Origin: Aptenodytes patagonicus
Lineage: Eukaryota; Chordata; Aves; Sphenisciformes; Spheniscidae
Direction of reading: 5' to 3'
Assembly: GCF_965638725.1 (NCBI RefSeq)
Contig: NC_134961.1
Location: forward strand, 7,160,641 to 7,224,640
DNA: 64,000 nt
Part shown: positions 30,001 through 39,000 of the stretch, in pieces
How the letters are laid out: each line of letters starts with the position of its first letter
Numbering within the stretch: position 1 is the stretch's first letter
Made by a program: the position numbers and the translations under genes
The notes under the pieces: model-generated
The model's input: the letters and a program-made list of their open reading frames with translations, nothing else
Database searches by the model: none
Told to the model about the DNA's origin: nothing

Positions 30001-33000
30001 CCAGAGCTAGAGATGATTCTGCATCCAGGCCCTGGCTCAGGGATGAGATGCTGAAGGACAAGAAGCCATCTTGAGAGTCTTTGCATTGCTGTGCCATGCA
30101 GTCTGTCAGCCTGCTCAGAGGGAACTGGATGCATCAGCGGTCCTTTTAACCTCTGCCATTCTTAGAGAGGGGCAGTTTGAAAGACTGCCAGAACACTGCA
30201 GCAAACTGCCATTACTTACCCTCCTGCTCAAACGCCATCATTAGAGCTGTTGTACTGCTAGGTTTGGGGCAGAGTCTGTCTGCTGAGATCAAGGAGGTAA
30301 GTAGGGTGTGCTGCAACTCACAGCTTCATAAACAAGGGAAACTCCACAATGCGTAATTCTGGTGTTTCCAGTAAAGTCTGATTTTAGTAGGTTGTATAGC
30401 CTACACTTTTTCTTCTTCTAAGAAGATGACAAACATCAGCCTCACTACTAGTCAGTGATTTATTTTTTTTATTTTTTTTTTTTTAATATCAGCATGGAGG
30501 AAGTGCTAAAATTCTGTGAACTGTCTGTAGGAAGTGCAGAGGTCGGGGTGAGGTCTGTCCCTCCACGGACAGAGCTGACAGGCAGCAGAGGGGGATGCAG
30601 CTGCTGCCAGAAGCTACCATAGGCAACTCTGTGTGTGTGTGTGCATGTGTATGTGAATTTTTTAACTTGCTGCTGTTACATTACTTTATCACGGGTTGTT
30701 GCTGTGGTTTCTCTCTTTATGGACCTTTCTGTTCTCAACACAGAGGAGAGGTAAAGGTGGGAACTCAGACATGGAGCCCATAGACAAGTGGCTAATTACA
30801 CAAGGAATGGTGAGGACTTCACCAGTGAAGCGATTCCTACTGCCCACCCCAGTCCCTTTACCTAGAATAACCATCCTCCATTCACCTCTCGTCCTGCCCT
30901 ACTGAACCACTTGAAATCAGACAGTACAAGGAGTTTATTTTCCACCTACGTCATTACCTGGGGCAAAGGGAAAGATTTGCACCAATTTCTGGTTTGTACA
31001 GCACAAAGGCCTATAGCCAACTGAATCATTTGTAGGATCCCACATCACCCTCGGAAGAGGCCTGGGGATCCAATTAGTTCCTTATACTGTCTTGATTTAT
31101 TTATGCAGTATCCACTTTTCGAGGGATAAACACAAGTCTCATGGATCTTGTTCATAAAGAGGACACTTTCTGCATGTCTTTAAGCACTACCAGAAAAGGC
31201 TGCTTTAACTTCATGGTCTGGAATAAACATACGGCGCTTGCAGGATCATATCTAATTGAACTGAGTAACGTAGGGATAGTTCTGTACGAAAAGAAGGGAA
31301 TGAGAGAACTGCTACCCAGATTGACATCTTCCACCCCAGCCAGGGAATTACACTGGCATTAGGATTCAGACTCCAAAAGGTACAATAGTGTTTCTGGCTT
31401 TAAGGATTTAATTCCCGTGTCTAGTGATGCCAGTGCTCTGATAAAATCAAGCTTCTGAAGATCACTGAATCTTTGCACATTTTGACCTTGTTTGAAGTTG
31501 TCCTTCATCAACACACTTGCAGAGAGAAGTTCAAAAGCCTGCTTTAAGTGCAGAAGTCAGAGGGAGGTAAAAAATAGCCTCAGCTATGCCTTAAAGCCAA
31601 GTTCTAAGACCAATTTTGTATTTTTGGACAACGTAATCCATCACTTTAAGTGTTTGAGATTAGTACCAATAATGTGACCTAACTGTACAAAGTCCTTCTG
31701 AGACAGTCCTGACTGCAGCTGAGTTCAGAAAGAATTCCCTTTGGGCTGCGGTGCGCTTGCAGCGCAGCGTGTGGGGCTGTGCGTCAGGAGGCCCATGGAA
31801 CGGGAACGCCGGGGAGAGCCTTGAATGTCCCGGACGAAGCCGCTCAGTGCTAAAAAAAGAGAAACATCCCAGAGAGCTTAAGGTTGAGAAAATCCAGAGT
31901 GTGCAGTATCGGAGTGCACCAACTCTGTGAAACACTTTGCATTTATTCTGCTAGACTTATTTCTGAGGGCCCGCTTGTGAATTTCTCAGAAGTTTGCATG
32001 GCTGGTGCATGCACAGTTATTGGATACACGCGTATATACGGTCGTATCTGCCTGCCAGTGCACGCACCCAGAAGCAGTTCTGTGCCTGCTAGCCCACATG
32101 GGTAAGCCCAGCTGTAGGTACCTGTCCTTGGGAGGCAGAGTTTCATTTCGGTGCTCGTCAGAGACCCACAGCTCGTCACATGAGAGTGAAAAGCCATAAA
32201 GAAAGCAGCGCTTGCTTTGCCTCTGGTACTGTTGACTGTGGTTCACAGAGGCTCTTGCAGGTCGGTGGCTCTGTTGCAGCCAGAGATGTACTATGCCACT
32301 GTTAGATGTTCATCCATAATGAATAATCCAGTGATTGAGTTAGTTGTTCTTCTTTGCCTTTCCACTGTTTACAAGAGCAGGGAAGCATGAAATCAGCACC
32401 CCTGCTGTTCACACCACTCACACCACTGCTTTATTAAAAAAACAAACACAATATTCGTTCATTGGCTTGTGGTTATTCAGTCTGGAAAAAGGATACTGCA
32501 GCATTCATGGAGGCATACGGATTTGGGGAGGGAAGGGGATCTGGCTGTCCAGCCAGTCGCTGCTTTTACAAGCCTGTCACCTTGTTTGTATGCTAAATGT
32601 GAGAGAGAAATACCTAAAATAAAACTAAACTAATCATTAACTCCGTTTCTCTCTTAACTGGCTGTAGTTCTTAACCGTATTTATTAATATGACTTTGTAG
32701 CATTTGCAATACCAGTGGAATAACTAGCATCCCAGGTATGAACTTGATGCGCACATTCTTTGGTAACTTTTTGTACTTTTGAGATGAGGGGGGGGAAAGA
32801 GGGGTGAGCTGACACTGCCATTGCCTGTACCCGTACAACACTGAGACCACTGAAAGGGTATTCTCCACCTGCCGGAGTGGTACTCACATCCCTCATGACC
32901 TGACGTTGTTCTTTCCAAACTGCGATACGTTTAAGCTTAGGGTTGAATTCTTCCCACTCCATTTCTGTGCATCCCGGTTCACGAACACACCTTTGTAGAG

Positions 33001-36000
33001 GGAGGCTCATTCAGGGCTCCGTAGGTACTCTCCCAGTGAATTTGGCAGCATTGTTTCTGTTTCAGCTTAATCTGCAGCTCAGTTCTGCTGGCAAGGTGAT
33101 GCCAGGACCATGGAGACACAAACCACACCTTTATGCATTCCAGCTATGCCTACAGAACTAACATAGACAAAATGATATCTGCAGAAAATGTTCCTGGTTT
33201 AAACATGACTTAGGAATGTTAGCTGAGCTGTTCCAGTACCAGATCTGTTTGCAGTGTAAGGTCTGGGTTCTTACAAGTTAGGCCGTACAGGGGTCTGTAT
33301 CAGCAGCTCTTAGGCACAGACTTTAGCATAAGGCCACCACATTTTAGTGCAGGTAATTCCAGTTCCCTTCTCATGAGTTTGGGTAGCTGTTGAGATTTGC
33401 ACGAATATATTTGTTAGAATAATCTGTCACCCCGCTCACATGCCAAATGGATATTTGTTACAAAAGTGAGAAGCAGGTGTTGCTTAAGCCACCACGTCAG
33501 GACAGACATTATTTGGGACAGTGGCAGGGGAAGCATGAAACTGAACCGGAATTCACAGAAGGTGATGTGAACGGCTTTGAGCATTGCATCCTGACCACCA
33601 GCAGCACACCTGGCTAGAGAGGAGATTCCTCTCTGTACTGAAGATATGTGAGTAAAGATTAAATGAAACCTTCGCTGAGATGATGTTAATTAGTAACAAA
33701 GTGGGATGCCGCTATGTATGCCTTCAATAGAGGGATAGGATCTAAGATGTGGAAATGGCTGGGGTAACATGAGGCTGTTGAAATACGTCGTCTTTGTGGA
33801 GACTAAAGTGCTCGAATTATGGACAAACTGAGAAATAGATGTGTGAAGACCTCATTTCTTCTGTGTGGTGGGCCCCCTCTCCTTTTTGAAGGCAAGCAGG
33901 CATGTTCCCTTGTTCTGAAGACCACGTGGGTTTCATTACCTGTCCAGCCATGGCATTTTACGGAGCACTCTACAAGGACAACGTGATACCCCACGTGAAC
34001 AAAGGCTTTCGCTGTCTGGACATGCCTATCAGATCCAGATCGGCTGGTTGTTGTACGGGCACAACAGGCTGTGTTGGGGAACATGCTGCGCCTGAGCTCT
34101 TGCCTTCCCCGTCTATGCGATGTGTAAACACGGCTACAAGTAATCAAGTAGCTAATTCAGTCCTTACATGTAAAGTCAAACGTGTTCTAATATTGAGGCC
34201 AGGCAGCTATTTCAAGATCACAACAGCTTTAAATAGATGGTAAGACTGTAGTAAAGCTGGAGTAGACTGCTAGCGTGCATCTTAGCGCTCTAGTTCTGCT
34301 GCCGTAGGAATGACAGACCTTTCTTTACTATTGCTAACTAATGGGGGGAAATGGATAGCAGCTAACCAAGTATTGGTGTCAGCTTTGTTAAACATCTAGA
34401 AAGAAGTGGAATTAACTAAGCTACTACAAGACAGTAGTCTAGCAACAATTAGCATGAACCTTGTTACACATTTTAAGAACATTAATGAGCTCACCTAGAG
34501 ACCTGAATTGTCATTTCATACCTGCTTCTTTTCCAGTGGGATCATTTTTTAATAGAAATAAAATGTGATGATAATAACCTCAAACTGTCTTTTTAAGGGT
34601 AGAATATTGGATTTTATGACTTCTGAGGAAATATATTGGCAATACTCTTTGGCTTTTGATTGCTAGTGAGAACACCAACACAATCTAACTTAGATAAGTA
34701 TGAACCTGAATTCCAGGTTCCTGTGGGTTTTGTGGGATTGAACGCTTGCTTTTGTTCTCCCAGCCCTCCTTTTCCATATCCCTTTCAGGACTATTGAGAT
34801 GATCCCATTTGTAGGATTTTCCAAAGACTAAATAAAAAAGGAATTTGAGCAATGAGCCCAACTTTTAATTAAAGCCAGTTACTTAAAGTACCCAAAAATA
34901 TTGTGTGACTTAATTTCCATTTACTTTGAGTATAGACTTTTAAAAAAGAAATCACAATATCGTTATAAAAACAGCTCTTGCAGCCAACGCTGACTATCTA
35001 GGGAGTTGTCTTGCCAAGACTGAGAGCTTCACTAGACCATGTATGTTTGCATAATCAAAGTATTAACAAGACAGTATCCCATTCTGGAGCCATTTCCATG
35101 TAGTCTGCGGCTGCCACTGCTGTTTGTTCCCAGAAACTGTTGTCTTTTTTAATGTGTAAACTAGCTAATTTATTTTTACATTGCTTCTGTTGTGTTTTAG
35201 GGGATTAGTTTTAACAAAACTCCCCTCCACATTTTTCAGTTTAGGGCTTCTGGAAGAGGGAGACTTGCCAAATACACAACTGACTGGCAAAAAATGAACT
35301 TCTGTGTGCGGTCAGCTTCAAATGAAATATAAATGGTACAATGTTAGAGTTAAAATATTTTAAAACTTCCAGTTACTCTTGAGAGTTTTCCCCCCCTCTT
35401 TATTCTTGAACAAATTAAACCTGATACATTGAACCCATGTTTTATGGGGAAAATGGGGCTCAGAGTCTGAGGAAAGTGAACTGGAAGTTTGAGCACGGAA
35501 GGAGCCATAGGTACAAACCCTCGGCTCCTCTGTAAGTGTGCTGGAAGATGGGGGAAGCTTTTTAAAAGGTCAGTGCTGAATAGCAAACAGGCTGACATGC
35601 TCAAATGTTTATCTTACAGCTCTTTCTGCTTCTTATATATGACCTGTGAGAAGTGTTCTTGCACTTCTGAGGTTTTTGTTTGTTTGTTATATAAAGTAGG
35701 CCTGTCTGAAAGTAGAATTCCTTTTTTTCTTTTTTTTTTTCTTTTAAATCTTACAAAACACAGCAGCACAGACTCCTATACTGCTGAGCTGTTCTTCAAG
35801 GACTCCTGCAAACTCAAGAGTCCTGCAATTCTCGGGAATCTGTTACTTGCTCAGTCATCTGTTGTGTTTTCAGGATAACCAAGATTTGAATTGCTGTTCC
35901 TCCTAACACAGGGACCGCAGTACCACCACGCTTTTTAGAACAGCTGCTCTTATTTTATTCACAGAAACGTGAAAAAAACCCTGCTATTTTCCTCCTCCCC

Positions 36001-39000
36001 TCCATACAGATTTTCTTATCCTTAAAGAAACGTAAGTACCTTTCTGAGCTGCAAACTAGCCAACAGCTCTGAAGGCTACACCTTCCAAAGCATTACTTAC
36101 TGTGTGCAATGTTAAGCAATACAGGAGAGAGACAGCAGTGAAACTTCTGCAGTAGGTTTCAGGTTGCTGTAGGCTGAATAAATTCATTGCTTTGTATCTC
36201 TGAAGCCAGTATTTTCCAAAGCTGTTAAACTAACAAGACAGTTCTACAAGATGCAACTTGTCCTTGGGAAAGAACGTTTTGGAAGATGTCTACAGAGCCC
36301 TCCTCTCATTAATGGCCATCTGGGCCAGCTCGCAGCAGCTTCAGCACACTGCGTTAGCGTTGTACGTGCATGATTCAGCTCTCCATTGCAAATTAAAAAG
36401 GCGTAATTATCCTAAATCTGGCCCATTCCAAAGGAAGCTGCAGGAACTTATTTTCTGTTTGGGATCTTCATGTATTAGCTGAAAGCAAAGTGACAACTTG
36501 CACCTCTGACCCTTCTCAGATCTGTCACGTGCACTTTGTCCAGCAACCTGCAGAGTCGGAGCCAAGCCATCTTCCCGGTGCCTCTCTTGGTGGGAGATGC
36601 TTTGGATTTTCTAGTCCTTTGACACAACTAACCCACCTTAGCAGACCTCACCTCAAGCAAGGGCTTAACTGACCTCCTCAGTGCAAAGGGCCGCTTGATT
36701 AGAAGAAAAAATTCTTGAGGAGCTCCGCTAAACAGCGTCAGCCTGTGCTGCTGCCTCTGTAATTCAGCATCTGTCTGTCTTCCTCCGCTAGAAGTCCCTG
36801 AGAAAACTACGTCTCCCAGCAAATTCATCTGCAGAGCCTCTTTCAGCTCTTCCTCCCGTGAGAGGTTTCAGACAAAGCTGTGGACAACCCCTGATACCTT
36901 TTCTTCCTAGGAGAGCCTCTCCAGCACCGTGAGGTCTCTTGCCTGCCAGCCCCGCTGCTCGGCTGCCGTGCTCTGGCCTGGAACCTGCGTGTCTGGAATT
37001 GCTTTCCAAGTGTTTTTCAGGTTGTCCTTATGAGATCTATTGTGGTGTTTTCCTGTTTACTTCTGCAGCCCTCTGTTGTGTTTAAGCAGTGTAGTTAAGT
37101 CAGGAAATTCTACACCTAATATGCAGTAATTTCCCTTCGCTGACCCAGCTGCCTGTAGCGCTTTGTGAAATAGCTGCACTTCAGCACTCGGCGCGCTGTG
37201 TCTGCGCTGCCTGTCGCAATCGCACAGCATAACGTGAGCGGTTTTATCGCAGGAGGAGAGGCAAACCTTCCCTGCCTTTTTGTTAAACCATCCGCGGAGG
37301 CCTGACGGGCAGGCTCCGGTGCTGGAGCTGGAGCCAAGAGGAGCGCATACCGTGCTGTCCTCCTCTGCCTGCGCCGTGAGCTGCTGCCCCATCCTCCTCC
37401 TCGTTTCACCTTTGAGACTCCGCACTTTGCACCGGCACACGTTGGGTGCTGCTGCTTCCGCTGCGAGAGGGTCACCTTTGGCAGAGAGAGGAGTGGGGCC
37501 GGGGAGCCAGGACGGATTTGCTTTAAACTGGTGTGCTGAGGCTTGCCAAGGCTCGGTGGTGTGGTGGGAGGAGGATCTGGAAGGAAACATGACCGTGTAC
37601 CCTGGGCTCTGACTGCCTCCACCTGCGGAAAAAATCAAATTGTTTTCATAGGAGTGTTGCCTGAAGACTTTGAGCCCCTCTTTTTGCTAACCCTTCACTG
37701 TGGCTAATACCCATTGTAAAAAATAAAAGGTATAAATTTAACATTTCAAAACCTAACTGATATCCAGTATTCTACCCTTAAATGCTTTTCACGATCAAGA
37801 TTAGAATCATCAGTCCATCTTGATGGTTTTAATATGTGGTCGAGAAGTTATTCGTCTTACGCTGGCATCAAGTCACGTCATTCCCCATAATCCTTCTCTT
37901 GTTTTTTTTAGCCTTGTTGTTCATAATTTCCTTTCCAAGTGTTTCTTTATTTGAAATGCCATTTATATTTTGTTGCATTTTTTTTTCCAGCACATCTTAC
38001 ATCTTTGTTTTTGTTTTGTTTTTAATCTTATTTCTGGCGTTTTCCATCGCTCTGTGGCCATGATTGTGGATGTGTTTTGGTTTTTGCCTGCCTTGCTGTT
38101 CTCTCGCTGCACTCCCTAGATCCCTGTTGCACAGTCCTCTGTCATGGATGACATTGAGGAGTGGCTCAGTACCGACTTGGTGAGACTCTTTATATTTTCA
38201 TTTTTCACATGGGCAATAGCACTTGTACGGATAACATTCAATGCATTGCTGAGTTACTGGTACTTCTCGTAACGGGAAGCAGTGAAACATCCAAATCATA
38301 TGGCTTATTTCCCTTTGAGGGGACTACCTAAGCAGGAGGAGATAGGGTCGTGTTCAGCAATTCAAGCAAAATGTTTTTTTTTCCTGAGTTGTTTTATTTT
38401 CACTTCTCCACGGTAACATCACAGAATAGCACGCGTTCCAGAAATCCTGTGTTCCTGGTCCCCGTATAGGAAAGCATTTAAACATGTGCTGAAGTTTACC
38501 TGTGTTCTCCACTGGGCTTAAAGCACATGTTTAAGGCTGCGTTAGCTTTGACAGGATCTAAGTACGTGCTTACGTTGAGGCATGCTTTTAAGAGATGCTG
38601 GATCAGGGCTTAGATTCCTTTCAAATTGAGATCTGTCTGTTAAATTGGCAAGCAATCTTGACATGTTTCATAATAGTAATAATAAAAATTTATAACAGTC
38701 GCTCTTCAATGTTTATAACTTTCAGTTTCTCCTAAATGATTATTGTCTGGTAATTATTAAACAAACAAACAAAAGACACAACTAAAAGTAGCTTTTCCTT
38801 CATTCTGGAGTTTGTTTTGCTGTACCGATACACATTTGGTTTAAGCAGCGGTACAGCTAGTATGCATTTATTCTGGGCTCTTTTTTTTAATGTAAGCATC
38901 TGACTTAAATTAACCAAGTGCATTTTGGGGATGGGTGGTGGGTCGCATTTCAGACCGTTCTTCTAAACATAGTTTTAGTGAGCTGAACTGTTTCCTTGTG